A DNA stretch of 64,000 bases from an uncultured Alphaproteobacteria bacterium (GCA_944390275.1 CALXPL010000001.1:1-64000), one strand, 5' to 3'; shown: positions 1 to 11,000, numbered from the stretch's first letter. Numbers and translations are program-made. The notes: a model not told the origin generated them from the sequence alone.

Positions 1-344
1 TAAATGATTGCTCATCCTGTCTGTCTTACTTTCTTCAAAAGAATTTTCTTGGTTCCTTTAGAAATATCACAGACTTCTTATCTTCTTAATATACCGTCTG
101 CGTATCCCCTCTCCTTATTCACTACTTCTTTATAACTATCAGCCGTTATCATCGGCCGGTGAGCAGGTTTATAGAACACTAATCACTTCTTGTCAACATA
201 AAAAATCAAAAAATTTAAACTTTTTTTTCTTTTTTTTATAACCTTCTGATTCTTATGTAAAAAATTTCTTTAAAATATTTTCACTTTTTTAACCTTACTC
301 GTTCTATATTGTTTTAAATTGTTATAATATTTTTGAGGTTTATG
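1..344. other. Intergenic region at the window edge, no gene seen
   Basis: No open frame with a ribosome site is visible on either strand. The stretch is pyrimidine-rich in its first 130 bases and very AT-rich after about 180. A TATAAT hexamer at about 322-327 may belong to the promoter of the lipoprotein gene that follows, but no convincing -35 element is at the right distance. Confidence 0.4.
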
Positions 345-779
345 ATGCCTAAGTACTTTTTATTTATTTTGTGTTGCCTTTTTTGTTTGTCTTCTTGCTC
401 TAAAGAAAAGACTCCTATTACCGGAATTGACGGTTCTGCCATTCCTCCTGCCTTCGCTAATTTCCCTGATATTCCTTTTCCAACTCAGGCTTATATTGAC
501 CTTGATGACACTAAAGCTCTGGGAAGTGGTGAAAATTGGATCGGAAGTTTAGTATTTACGGCTCCTTATACTCCCAGCGAAGTCTTTGATTTTTATATGT
601 CTGAAATGCCTAAGCTCAACTGGGTCGAAGTAGCTACTGTCCGCGCTCGAGTCAGTCATATGACTTATATTCGCGGAGCTCGCGCTGTGCAAATCCTTAT
701 TGAAATGGATTCCTCCGATTCTTCTTTAGTTACTTTAACTGCTATTCCAAATATGAATGTTGAAAAAAGGATAAAATAA
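345..779 (+). CDS. Small secreted lipoprotein of unknown function
   Basis: The protein begins with a hydrophobic signal sequence ending in a lipobox (LSSC), so it is probably acylated and anchored in the envelope. The remaining ~120 residues look like a compact alpha/beta domain with no motif I recognise. I place the start at the second of two adjacent ATGs because GAGG lies six bases ahead of it; the ATG at 342 is also possible. The stop overlaps the next start by one base (TAATG), so the two are translationally coupled. It opens the + strand cluster that leads into the VirB6-like genes, which suggests a role at the envelope, but the function is unknown. Confidence 0.75.
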   Translation: MPKYFLFILCCLFCLSSCSKEKTPITGIDGSAIPPAFANFPDIPFPTQAYIDLDDTKALGSGENWIGSLVFTAPYTPSEVFDFYMSEMPKLNWVEVATVRARVSHMTYIRGARAVQILIEMDSSDSSLVTLTAIPNMNVEKRIK

Positions 780-1633
780 TGTCATTTAATTTTTTTACTT
801 TTGGTGGCGGACAATTTTGGGAAGATGTTTTCTTTTATCAAAAGTGGCGAATCCAAAGACACTATAAAACTCAAGAATTTCGTCTTCTCGACCCTTGGGA
901 TATTTGCCGTTACCGTGGTAGTTTTGGTGAATGCCGACAAGCCTTTGTTTCTTATATTGAAATGTATCAACTTGCTCGGCAAAAAGGACATATGATTATT
1001 ATGCTCCATGGATTGTCCGAAACTAAAAATATTTTTAAACCTTTATGGCGAGAAGCTCTGAAAAGGGGATTCTTAGCCGCGGCTATTAATTATCCTTCTA
1101 CTCGCAAAAGCGTTGATTCTCATACAAAACAATTAAATTTCTTTTTAAATCATCTTGAAGATGTTCATGAAATCTCTTTCATTACTAATGGAATGGGAGG
1201 CTTTATTTTAAAAAATTTACTTGAACAAAATCCTTCCGAACCTTGGAAAAAAAATTTAAAATGCCGTCGTGCTGTTTTAATTAATCCTCCTTTTCAAGGA
1301 AACTCTTTTGCAAAAATGCTTTATAAATATCGCGTTTTTCGTTGGTTATTCGGCCCTATGTTAAGAGAAGCTTGTTGTGTTTCTTCTTTAAAAAATAATC
1401 CTATTTTTCCTAAAATGGAAATTGGAGTTATTACTACTCATGACAATGATGATTGGGGAATGCTTCGTTTATTCCCTAATTTTATAAAAAATTATTTTAA
1501 TACATCTGATTCTTCCTTATGGAATAAAGTAAAAGAAACTGTATTTATTCTCAATAATCATTGGAATCCGTTGAAAAATAAAAAAATTGTTAACGCAAGT
1601 CTTAATTTTATAAAAAATGGAAAGTTTCGCTAA
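779..1633 (+). CDS. Alpha/beta-hydrolase-like protein lacking the nucleophile serine
   Basis: Residues ~75-140 have the core of an alpha/beta hydrolase: a strand followed by MLHGL (oxyanion region) and, about 65 residues later, ITNGMGG at the nucleophile elbow. In active members that elbow is G-x-S-x-G-G; here the serine position is glycine and the first glycine is threonine. The fold is therefore likely retained but classical Ser-His-Asp catalysis is not. There is no signal peptide, so it is probably cytoplasmic. It is coupled to the preceding lipoprotein by a one-base overlap and sits directly upstream of the VirB6-like genes. It may be a structural or binding relative of lipases. Confidence 0.7.
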   Translation: MSFNFFTFGGGQFWEDVFFYQKWRIQRHYKTQEFRLLDPWDICRYRGSFGECRQAFVSYIEMYQLARQKGHMIIMLHGLSETKNIFKPLWREALKRGFLAAAINYPSTRKSVDSHTKQLNFFLNHLEDVHEISFITNGMGGFILKNLLEQNPSEPWKKNLKCRRAVLINPPFQGNSFAKMLYKYRVFRWLFGPMLREACCVSSLKNNPIFPKMEIGVITTHDNDDWGMLRLFPNFIKNYFNTSDSSLWNKVKETVFILNNHWNPLKNKKIVNASLNFIKNGKFR

Positions 1634-1696
1634 AAAAATCAAAAAACTGTAACATAATTTTATGCAATTTTATGATATTATATATTGGAGAGTTTT

Positions 1697-1870
1697 ATGA
1701 AATCTGTATTGATAAATTTTTTATTAATCTTTATCTTAATTATTTTATATGCTCTTGGTTTTTTTGATTTTTTTACAAGTAAAACTGTTTTATGGACTGC
1801 TTGTGGAACTATTATTATTCTTTTTATTTTAGCTATTAAAATTTTGGGTAATCCATGGAATGGAAAATAA
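1697..1870 (+). CDS. Small inner-membrane protein (57 residues, two transmembrane segments)
   Basis: GGAG lies six bases ahead of the ATG at 1697. The product is almost entirely two hydrophobic helices joined by a short TSKT turn, with a basic C-terminus. Its stop lies three bases upstream of my preferred start of the following VirB6-like gene, so the two are probably co-transcribed. Small two-helix proteins are common in T4SS loci (VirB2/VirB3-like), but no family-specific residue is visible, so no assignment is made. Confidence 0.65.
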   Translation: MKSVLINFLLIFILIILYALGFFDFFTSKTVLWTACGTIIILFILAIKILGNPWNGK

Positions 1871-1872
1871 CG

Positions 1873-4623
1873 ATGAAAAAATTAATTAAAATTTGCAACT
1901 CTCTTGCCCTGCTTTTCCTTATTGCGGGGATATTTTTCATTTCTGATTCTTTTGCTCAGACAACTAACACCTCAGGACCTATCAGCCCTTATGAAGTTAA
2001 AGGTTTTATTGCTACAGAAACCGCAAGCGCTGCTGATATTAATGCAAGCAAGCAAAAATACCAAGACGAATATGATCAATGGAATGACAAATATGAAACT
2101 GCAAGAGATAAATTGGAAAACGCCTTAAAAGTTGCTCATATCGGCGGTAATGTTCATAAATATATCGAATCCGGTGCAATAGACGGTAATAATTGGAAAG
2201 CTATCAGCGGTGCTGTTACGGACGGTGTTCCTTCTGCCGTAAAAACATTGTGGAAGACATTAACTAATTGGGATAGTCTTACCGAACAGCTTGGTGAGGC
2301 TTTTAACTCTATGCTTGCCGGAATCCTAGAGTTTGGAAATGATAAAGTTGGAGCTATCGAACGATATAAAAATATTATTGAAAGCGGTGGCGAAAATTAT
2401 CAAAAATATAAAGATGATTTACTAAAACTTGCTGAAGAAGCTATGGAACCGGCTAAACATGTTACAGAAGCTCTAAAAGGTTTGGCTATGTACGATACTG
2501 TCTCCGATGAAGACACGGTTTATAAATATATTGATGAAAATGGAAATACGACTTATTTTATAAAAAAAGATCAATCTTATCTTTCTCAAGGAATGCAAGC
2601 TATTGGAATTGGTTCAAACGACCAATATCAAACTGTGGGCGGCGTTACAAAAGGGTGTATTCCTTTACCTGCAAAACTTGCTGAAACAAAAAGTTGTATT
2701 TTCTGTCCTCTCTTTTTAACAATCTTTAATGCCGCTCAGACTATGGCAACTAATTCTTTTCAAATACTCGCAAATTCTTTGTCCTATGTTATGGTTCTGG
2801 GCTTTGCTATTTTTATTGCTTTTTTAGTTCTCAAATATGTTAGTGCTTTTACAAAACAAGATGCTCCTAAATTTACTAATGAAATCTTTATTCAAGCATT
2901 TAAAGTTATTGTGGCCTTTATTTTACTTTCTAACGGCGTTTACATTTACAATTTGGTTGTTGGTCCTGTTTTATCCGCAGGATTAGAATTCGGTTCGGCT
3001 CTTTTGTTTGAAAAAGGAAGCGGATATACGGAATGGTGTGCTATTCAAGCAAATATTCAAGCACAAGTTAAAGAAATGAATATTGCTTCCGGTCTTATCC
3101 CTCAATATTTGTATGTTAAACTGGATTGTTTTATTCGTTCTGTACAAGCTGAAATTGCACAAGCTCAAAGTATTGGCTCTTCATTAATGTGTGTTGCTCG
3201 AAATGCTGGTGCCGCATCATTGGGTAGTGTTACTATTTTGGAAAATGCTATCTGGGATTTTGGCATGTTCTTTCAAGGACTTATTATCTGGGGGTTTGCT
3301 ATTTTAATTTCTCTGGCCTTTGCCTTTTATTTAATTGATGCTACGGTTCGATTAGGTATCATTGGTGCTCTTATGCCTTTTCTTATTGCTTGTTGGCCAT
3401 TTAAAGTTACTTCCGGTTATACAAAACAAGGTTGGACTATGTTTTTAAATACCTTTTTTACCTATGTTATGATGGGATTGGTTGTCAGCATTAATATTCA
3501 GCTTATTATGATGTCTTTAACCGGTGGTAAAGGAGGAATGGATCAAATTAAAAGTGCTATATCAGGCGATAATATTACTTATTTACAAGAACTTCTTGAC
3601 ATTGGCTTTTCTGGCTTCTTAGTCTTGTTAGCTTGTTGTCTTTTCGGTTTTAAAATTTCATCTCAGGCTACAGATCTCGCTGCTACATTTGCCGGTGGCG
3701 GAGGTGATGGCAAAATTGGTGCTAGTATTGGTACTTTAGCTGCAAGTGGTGCGAAAGGACTAGCTGTCGGAACTAAAGGTGAAGGAATTGGCGGGGTCAC
3801 AGGCTTAGGTCTTGGAGCTATGAAAACTGCTTCTCGCGTCGTTGGGGCTACTGCTTTATATAATAAAGGAAAAGATAAACTTTTCGGCTCTGTTGGTCGC
3901 ATGTTCCGTCTTGGTAAATTCGGTGGGAAAGCCGCTAAAAAAACTACAAATTCACCGCAAACTTCCTCTTCCGCTGTTCTCAATACCCTTACCTCCCCTC
4001 TTGGTGTTATTACTCCTCCGGGTGGCAATCCTCCTCCAGGCGGTAATCCTCCTCCGGGTGGCAATCCTCCTCCGGGCGGTAATCCTCCTCCGGGTGGCAA
4101 TCCTCCTCCGGGCGGTAATCCTCCCGATAGCACAACAAATTCTCGTCAACCTAATACTCCTAACACCCCTCAAGGAGCTCAGCAAGAAGCTGAACAAAAT
4201 TTACGAAGCTATGCTACTCATCTTCGAGAATTGGAGGACGCAAAAAATAAAACATCGCAAGCTCTTGCTGCCTTACAACAAGCTCAAGCCGAAGCCTCTC
4301 AGGCCCGACAACGGGCAACCAATGCCGCTGGAACTCCTCAAGCTGCTGCTTTACAACAAATTGCACAAGCAGCTGAAGCAAAAGTTATAGCTCTTGGACA
4401 AGCTCACCTCCAAGCCAGTAAAAATGAAAATTTGCTTCAGCAGTCGGTAAATAATGATGCCGTTAATACTTATGTTGCGCAACAACGTTATTTATCCTTA
4501 AAAGGTGGGCAACAATTTAATGAAACGAACGCAAGAACTGTTGCTTTAGGAAGAATTAATGAAATAAAAAATAACCTTGACAACATTTTGCGTATTGACC
4601 CTCGTTTTAACAATAACTCTTAG
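1873..4623 (+). CDS. VirB6/TrbL-family T4SS channel protein, paralog 1
   Basis: A signal peptide (to about residue 29, ending FAQ) is followed by a ~240-residue helical periplasmic region. A Cys-containing segment (SCIFC, near residue 280) leads into about six transmembrane helices (residues ~300-620) with the DATVRLGI and ACWPFKVTSGY motifs shared with the neighbouring paralogs. This is the arrangement of the VirB6/TrbL inner-membrane component of type IV secretion. A Gly-rich stretch, a PPGGN repeat (residues 715-749) and a Gln/Ala-rich coiled-coil tail follow. An in-frame ATG six codons upstream overlaps the previous gene; I prefer 1873 because it gives a clean signal peptide. It is the first of four tandem paralogs, as in the rvhB6 arrays of Rickettsiales. 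Confidence 0.8.
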   Translation: MKKLIKICNSLALLFLIAGIFFISDSFAQTTNTSGPISPYEVKGFIATETASAADINASKQKYQDEYDQWNDKYETARDKLENALKVAHIGGNVHKYIESGAIDGNNWKAISGAVTDGVPSAVKTLWKTLTNWDSLTEQLGEAFNSMLAGILEFGNDKVGAIERYKNIIESGGENYQKYKDDLLKLAEEAMEPAKHVTEALKGLAMYDTVSDEDTVYKYIDENGNTTYFIKKDQSYLSQGMQAIGIGSNDQYQTVGGVTKGCIPLPAKLAETKSCIFCPLFLTIFNAAQTMATNSFQILANSLSYVMVLGFAIFIAFLVLKYVSAFTKQDAPKFTNEIFIQAFKVIVAFILLSNGVYIYNLVVGPVLSAGLEFGSALLFEKGSGYTEWCAIQANIQAQVKEMNIASGLIPQYLYVKLDCFIRSVQAEIAQAQSIGSSLMCVARNAGAASLGSVTILENAIWDFGMFFQGLIIWGFAILISLAFAFYLIDATVRLGIIGALMPFLIACWPFKVTSGYTKQGWTMFLNTFFTYVMMGLVVSINIQLIMMSLTGGKGGMDQIKSAISGDNITYLQELLDIGFSGFLVLLACCLFGFKISSQATDLAATFAGGGGDGKIGASIGTLAASGAKGLAVGTKGEGIGGVTGLGLGAMKTASRVVGATALYNKGKDKLFGSVGRMFRLGKFGGKAAKKTTNSPQTSSSAVLNTLTSPLGVITPPGGNPPPGGNPPPGGNPPPGGNPPPGGNPPPGGNPPDSTTNSRQPNTPNTPQGAQQEAEQNLRSYATHLRELEDAKNKTSQALAALQQAQAEASQARQRATNAAGTPQAAALQQIAQAAEAKVIALGQAHLQASKNENLLQQSVNNDAVNTYVAQQRYLSLKGGQQFNETNARTVALGRINEIKNNLDNILRIDPRFNNNS
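4015..4119 (+). repeat. In-frame PPGGN minisatellite in VirB6-like paralog 1
   Basis: Six tandem units encode (P)PPGGN. The units are 18 bp apart and their codons alternate between GGTGGCAAT and GGCGGTAAT, so the true period is 36 bp. Whole-unit loss or gain keeps the frame, so length variation between strains is expected. The Pro/Gly repeat probably forms an extended linker between the membrane domain and the coiled-coil tail. Confidence 0.9.
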
Positions 4624-4631
4624 GAAAGATA

Positions 4632-5939
4632 ATGAAGCGGTCTGGGAACATACTTAACTTTTTAAAAATACTGATGATTTTATTTTCAGTATGTTTCTTG
4701 TTGACTGCTTGCAATGGTACGGAATCTTCTTCTAATTCTGGAACAGGAAGCGAAACTCTTTCCGTAACTCCTATGAATTCTGATGGTGCCGGTTCAAAAT
4801 CTCCTTCCGAATTAGCTCAAGAGCAACGACAATGTTGGCAAAGCGGAATTTTAGAAATCATGTATGAACAAATGGGGGCGATTTCTTTAGGACTTTACAA
4901 AGAAATGACAACCGGAGCTTTGACACTTATGATGGTTGCCTTTTCCGTATGGTTTTCTTTTCGCTTGTTGAAACACCTTGGTTCTTTTCAAGAAGAAAAT
5001 GTTGCCGAAGTCTGGAAAGAAGTTTTAAAACAACTGTTTCTTTGTTTTGTGTGCGGAATCTTAGCTAGTTCTGATAGTGGTTTAATTTTTATTCTTAATA
5101 AAGTTATTTTTCCTATTTACTATGCTTTTTTGGAATTTGCCGGCGAAATGCTTAATGCTGCCGGAGCAAGCGAAGAAAGCGGCGTTACAAATTTTCCTTT
5201 CTTAGGAGAAATTCTTAAATATGGCGAACCGGTGCGTTGTGTTCCTGAACAACTTGTAACTAGTGATGCTCTTGATTCTTTTCCTCAAGCCCCCATTGAT
5301 ATGATGAAGTGTATTGCTTGTGCTATTAATGAACGCTTGAGCATTGGATTTTCTTTGTCTTTTAAGACTTTATTTGACAATGGGATTTTTGCTTTTCTCT
5401 TAGGGTTAGGAATCTTTCTTATTTTTACATTTATAAAAATCAGCTTTGTCTTCTATCTCGTTGATACGCTCTTTCGTTTTACTATTGTTGTTACTATTCT
5501 TCCGGCTTTAATTCTGGCCTATGCCTTTAAACAAACTCGATCTTGGGCTAACTTTGGTTTTGTTACCATGTTAAACTCTGCTGCTTATATGATGTTTGTT
5601 GCCATTATGATTGCCGTTGCTTTGTTAGCTATGGAAGAAATAATGAAATCTCCTGCCTTAGGTTTGACTAGTAGTGATATAAATGAAGTCAGTCAAAGTT
5701 TTAAAGAATTGAGTATTCCATTCCTTTGTCTGTTACTTTTGGCCTTTTTAATTGTATCAACAATGACTATTGCTGCTGAACTAACAGATACCTTTGTCGG
5801 CGGGGATTCTAGTGCTAACTTCCAAAAACGAGCCGGAAAAGCCGGTGCAATGCTCTTAAAGTTCTTTGCCGTGCGTTTCTTTAAATCAGGAGTAAAAGTT
5901 GCGGGAAAAGTAGCTGGGAAAGTAACTAAAAAAACTTAA
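4632..5939 (+). CDS. VirB6/TrbL-family T4SS protein, paralog 2 (lipoprotein signal)
   Basis: The N-terminus is a lipoprotein signal (LLTAC), followed by a short Ser-rich linker. About six transmembrane segments fall at residues ~90-390, with a Cys-rich loop (MKCIACAINE) in the place where the paralogs have SCIFC or CYSC. The signature VDTLFRFTI followed by PALILAYAFK matches the corresponding helices of the other three paralogs. The tail is short and basic. At 435 residues it is the smallest of the four and is closest to a bare VirB6 core. It starts eight bases after the preceding stop and is clearly in the same operon. Confidence 0.78.
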   Translation: MKRSGNILNFLKILMILFSVCFLLTACNGTESSSNSGTGSETLSVTPMNSDGAGSKSPSELAQEQRQCWQSGILEIMYEQMGAISLGLYKEMTTGALTLMMVAFSVWFSFRLLKHLGSFQEENVAEVWKEVLKQLFLCFVCGILASSDSGLIFILNKVIFPIYYAFLEFAGEMLNAAGASEESGVTNFPFLGEILKYGEPVRCVPEQLVTSDALDSFPQAPIDMMKCIACAINERLSIGFSLSFKTLFDNGIFAFLLGLGIFLIFTFIKISFVFYLVDTLFRFTIVVTILPALILAYAFKQTRSWANFGFVTMLNSAAYMMFVAIMIAVALLAMEEIMKSPALGLTSSDINEVSQSFKELSIPFLCLLLLAFLIVSTMTIAAELTDTFVGGDSSANFQKRAGKAGAMLLKFFAVRFFKSGVKVAGKVAGKVTKKT

Positions 5940-5994
5940 ATAAATTATTATAAGTAAAAAGGGGATGTTTTTTAATATTGGTTGAGGATTAAAT

Positions 5995-8043
5995 ATGATG
6001 ACTATAAATAACATATTTTCTCAAACTGCAAGAATAATTTATATTATTCTTTCCCTTCTTTGCGTCTTGTGCCTAAATGCGAATTTTTCTTATGCAAACA
6101 CTCCTGCTTTTAACGGTGTTTCTTGTGGTTATAATTCAAATAAAATTGATACAACATTTGAAATTTTCGATTATGACACCGATTATCAAAAAGAAAGCAA
6201 ACAAAAGGCAAAACAAGCCTTAACTAATATTAATAATTATTGTAAACAACTAAAAAAACAATTTCCTCAAAATGAAGACAGTATTGAAAGAGATACGGGA
6301 TTTATTTTTGGTTGGGGCGGAGATTCTGAACAAGAATTTAAAAAGAAATTTGACAGTTTTATGAATGCTCATCCTGATGTCAAAGAAAAATATAATCAAC
6401 TTCTTGATGAATTTAATCAGGCTAAAAAAGAATATGACGAATCCGAACAAAAGAATCGTGATGATATCAATGAAGGTATAGCCTCCGGTAAATATATTCC
6501 TTGTGGTGAGAAACATCCTCGTGGATGTGCTCAAGGACAAAGTTGTTATCGCTCTGATACAACACAAGCGTCCGTAAGTTCTACCGGATCAACCCCTGGA
6601 CAAGTTCACCTCATTACAAAGTACGAATGTTTTGTTCCGGGGAAAGAAGGATCTGATTGGTATTTAGCAAAAGACGGAAGCGGAACTTCCGGAATGCAAC
6701 ACACAATGATTACTACCGGGTATAAGCAAACAACTACTTACAATACTGATGGAACAACAGAATTTTCTGAATCTGTTTTGGGGCAAAAAGTTCCTCAAAA
6801 TTCTTATGATAAAATTTCTAATGAGGCTTGTCGTGTTGCTGACATGGAAAAAAAATACAAATCTTCATGTTATTCATGCATCGTCATCAAAACATTACTT
6901 GAAAAATTTATTGAGGCTTGTTCAAAGGTTAATGATTTGTGTCGTGAAGCGGCTGTTCAAGTTTTATTAATTGCAACGTTGATTTGGTTAGCATTTTGGG
7001 GGCTGAGAACCTTATCTTCTTTTTCAAGTCTTGAACCTGCAAGTTTAGTAAATACACTTCTTGTTCAAGCCTTCAAAATTATGGTCGCTTATGTTATTAT
7101 TCAATCCGGTGTTGATGTCTTTATTATTTATGTAATTACCCCTATCTTAACTGCCGGTGCTGATTTTGGGACTGCTTTGCTAAATTCTATTAATGACATA
7201 ATAAGTATGACACCTTCTCCAGACTATACTTATTCCGGTGTCGAATATTTTTCTGCTGATATGCTTAACAAAATCATGGGATTTACGGAAAGTCTTGACA
7301 GAGTTGCTTCCGACAATTTGGTTATCGGTCATGCTCTTACTTGTCATTCAACACATGCCGGAGCTTGGACAAATATTACTATTTTAGGTTATCACATCGT
7401 ATTACCTAATTTTTGGATTTGGTTGTGTGGCGCAGCTATTTGGTTTGCCGGTTTTATGCTCGTTTTATCTGTCGGTTATTATTTACTTGATATTTCTTTC
7501 AAAATAGGCTTGGCGATTCTTGCCTTTCCTATTGTCATGGCTTTATGGCCCTTTTCCGTAACATCGGGAAAAGTCAAAGTATGTATTAAAACCATGCTTA
7601 CTTCAGCTGCTACTTTTGCTTTTTTAGCTATTACCACTTCATACGGTATGCTTATGATTAGTACAGCATTACGTGATGTCACACTTCTCAAAGAAAAAAT
7701 AGAACAAGGAGATACTCAATGGGTATCAGATACTTTTGATATAACAGGACCTTATTTTTTCTTGATTCTATTTGCTTATTTGTATTCGTTAAAATTAATT
7801 TCATCCACTATTTCTAATTATGTTAATAAATTCTTCGGTGGTGGTTTATTAGCTAGTGCTTCTCCTATGCATAGCGAAATGACGCGAATGACAGATATCG
7901 CAAAAAAAATTACTGTAGGCGGGGCTAAAACAGTTGGAGGAGCGGTTACAAATGTTGCGGGTAAAGCTATTAACAAAACTGCCGATGCCACTTTAGGGAG
8001 AGCTGTACGTTTTGTTACAAGCAAATTTCATAAAAATAAATAA
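5995..8043 (+). CDS. VirB6/TrbL-family T4SS protein, paralog 3
   Basis: A signal sequence (cleavage after SYA is plausible) is followed by a ~280-residue charged, Cys-containing periplasmic domain. Transmembrane helices begin near residue 320, after a CYSCIVIKTLLEKF segment equivalent to the SCIFC box of paralogs 1 and 4. The membrane core carries LLDISFKIGLAIL and VMALWPFSVTSG, aligning with DATVRLGIIGAL and ACWPFKVTSGY of paralog 1. The C-terminus is a Gly/Ala/Thr-rich cytoplasmic tail. GAGG lies seven bases before the first of two ATGs. It belongs to the same run of genes as paralogs 1, 2 and 4. Confidence 0.78.
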   Translation: MMTINNIFSQTARIIYIILSLLCVLCLNANFSYANTPAFNGVSCGYNSNKIDTTFEIFDYDTDYQKESKQKAKQALTNINNYCKQLKKQFPQNEDSIERDTGFIFGWGGDSEQEFKKKFDSFMNAHPDVKEKYNQLLDEFNQAKKEYDESEQKNRDDINEGIASGKYIPCGEKHPRGCAQGQSCYRSDTTQASVSSTGSTPGQVHLITKYECFVPGKEGSDWYLAKDGSGTSGMQHTMITTGYKQTTTYNTDGTTEFSESVLGQKVPQNSYDKISNEACRVADMEKKYKSSCYSCIVIKTLLEKFIEACSKVNDLCREAAVQVLLIATLIWLAFWGLRTLSSFSSLEPASLVNTLLVQAFKIMVAYVIIQSGVDVFIIYVITPILTAGADFGTALLNSINDIISMTPSPDYTYSGVEYFSADMLNKIMGFTESLDRVASDNLVIGHALTCHSTHAGAWTNITILGYHIVLPNFWIWLCGAAIWFAGFMLVLSVGYYLLDISFKIGLAILAFPIVMALWPFSVTSGKVKVCIKTMLTSAATFAFLAITTSYGMLMISTALRDVTLLKEKIEQGDTQWVSDTFDITGPYFFLILFAYLYSLKLISSTISNYVNKFFGGGLLASASPMHSEMTRMTDIAKKITVGGAKTVGGAVTNVAGKAINKTADATLGRAVRFVTSKFHKNK

Positions 8044-8077
8044 CAATTTTTAAGGAAAAATTATTCGAGGAAACACG

Positions 8078-11000
8078 ATGCGATTATTAAATAAAATATT
8101 TATCAAAAAATTAATTACTGGAACTTGTTTCAGTATATTGGTTTTCTTGTCTGTTTCTTCAGTTTCAGCGCAAGTAGATTGGGAAAATAATATTCCTCAG
8201 TATCAACCATCAGCTCCAACATCAACAACAACATCTGCATCAACAACAAATAATTATAATAATTGCACACCGGACTATACAACAAAAGCTAATGGGAAAC
8301 AGGGAATTTCTATTGATTGTCCTAATAGAAACGAAAAACGTAATGATATTTCCGTTCAATGCGTTCAAAACCAAAACGCAAAAACTTGTATTAACACGAT
8401 ACCTGTTGATGGAAATGTAGATAGAATTTCAGAAGATTTATGTTACCGCGATAAAGGATATTCAAATAAAAGAAATCATAACGCTATTGATTATGCCGTA
8501 ACTGTCGGAACTCCGGTTACAGCTGCTGCTGATGGTATTGCTTATGGAATTAATTGTCTTTCTGGTGGTGGACGTGCGGTAAAAATTGTTCATCAAAAAT
8601 CAGAATCTGGAAAATCATTATCTTCTTCAGGAGCCAATGAATATACCTCTATTTATATGCATTTGTCTAAAATTAATGTTGATTACGGAACTCCCGTAAA
8701 AAAAGGTGACATTATAGGTTACTCTGGAGGTTCTGATTGTAAAAATGGGAAAATTATCGAAAATGGCTATCCGGCTCACCTGCATTTTGAAATGAGAGAT
8801 GGAAATGCACTAAATTCAAATTCTAATCCGGTCTTAAATCCTCTCTGTAATGAAATTCAAAGTTTATGTGAGCAAAAAAGCTCTAATGTTTTCTATCAAA
8901 ATCAAAACCAAATCAATTATGATGCTGAACAATGTAGAAATTGTGATGAGAATCCACAATCCTGTCAAAAACCTGAAGAAAATGCCCCTGAAGAAAAATC
9001 TGAAGAAGAAACAAAATATGACCAAGCAATGGCTTCCGATGATTGTGTTGATATGTATCCCGAAGATAATCTTTTACTCTTGGCAGCGACAGGAGAATCG
9101 GGTAGAGATGCCGGTAAAACAAACTGGTATTCTAAATATAATGGCTGCTATGGTAATGGTGTTACAGAAGGAAAAGATAACGGTGGCTGCTCCTATGGCT
9201 TTGTACAAATGGCTTGTGGTTCCACCGCAGGAGGTAAAGTATCTGATGGTAGTTTTGGTAGCTTTCGAACTTTTATGACTCGCCTACAATCTGAATACCC
9301 TGATTTGTTTGCAAAACTTTCTCAAGGAAATGATTTAGATACAACAATTAAATATGCCTGTAATGACCAAGCATACCCTAATGAGAATGCCGCTTTCCGT
9401 TCTGCTTGGGAAAGTTTGGGCTCTAATAAAGATTTCTTTAATTTACAATACGATGTTAACTATAAAGCATATGTCGAAGACTACGCAATGCGTTATGCTC
9501 AACAGGCAAATGTTAATTGGGAAACCCTTTCTCCGGAACTCAAAATGACATTCGCTTCGGCCGCAGTTGCTTCACCGACTTTATGTAAAAATATGATTAA
9601 TTCTCTTGTCCAGAAATATACAACTGATTTAAATAGCCATCGCGACGATGTCATCAAAGAAGCTGCGATTATTCGAACCATGGGCTATAAAAATTATTTG
9701 AACAGCGGAAATGACTCAACATATAACGCTGCAAAGAATAGAGCAGAACAAGATGTAGAACGGACTTTATTATCTGCTCACTTGCGTGATGCTATTAAAC
9801 AATCAGAAATTCCGGGGTCAAAATATTATGGCATGACTCCCGATGAAATTGCTATTGATTTAACAGGAATGCGTTTGTGTTCTTCTGAAGAAATGGGAAC
9901 TACTCCTAAAAAACAGCAAAATAATAAACCTACTGTCGTTAACTCCAGCGCTCAAGATGCTGCAAATGCTATTGCAGCTTCTGCATCGAATCGTGATTGT
10001 TCTGTCAGCAATTATCGAAACTCTTTTAAATCCTGTATCTTTTGTGATGTTTTCAAAGTTCTCTTTAATACAGCCAGTATTATGGTTAAAGGGGCTTATG
10101 ATGTTTTAGTCAATGGTATTGTTAGCTTGGTAATCATCGGAACTGCTTTGTGGATTGCCATGACAATTTTGTCTTATATCTCTTCTTTCGAATCTAAAGA
10201 TCCTCGAAATTTAGTAAAATTATTAGCAAACCAAATCTTTGTTGTTATTGTTGTTTTGGTTCTTTTAAAAACAGATAGCAACTATTTTCTCAGTATTGTT
10301 CTTGAGCCGATTTTTAATACCGGAATGGAATTAGGAAAACTTGTTATGACTAGTGCTAATGGAGAAACTTGTAATCCCGAAAGTCTTAATGGTATTTTGA
10401 CGGCTGAAAATGGCGGCGGACTTCCTGAAAGTATGGGAACAAACATTATTTGCATTATTGATGCCATTCAAGGAAAAATTTTAGACCTTATGGCTGTTGG
10501 CTCGTCATCTATTTGTGTTGGCTTATATATTAAAAAAGTCGCCTTTATCTTTCCTCATCTCGGCTATGTTATTACCGGCGTTTTACTTTGGATCTCTGCT
10601 TGGTTATTTATGCTTATTTATCCTTGGTTACTTGTTGATGCCGTTTTGCAAATGTGTATCGCATCCGCCTTGCTTCCTGTTGCAATCGGTGCTTATGCCT
10701 TTAAATACACAAAACAAATGTTTGTTGGCAAAGTGTGGAACACTTTTATGAATGCAATGTTTACTTTTGTCTTTCTTTCCATTGTCATAGCTATTTTGCT
10801 CAAAGCTCTTGATTCAATTACCGCGGATGCATTCAATCAATCTCTTGTAAATGCAGGTTCGGGATTAGATTTTAATGTTATTCTGTCCTCTTTGGCTTGG
10901 TGGAGTATCAACTTACTCAAAATTATATTTATTCTTCTCTTAGGCTGGGCCGTACTCGGCGAAGCTCAAAAATTAGCCGGTAAATTTGCTAGCGGTATTA

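Noticed and set aside
3663-4133. Minus-strand Pro/Gly-rich frame and a basic repeat frame opposite the PPGGN region
   Set aside because: Shadows of the minisatellite inside the VirB6-like gene.
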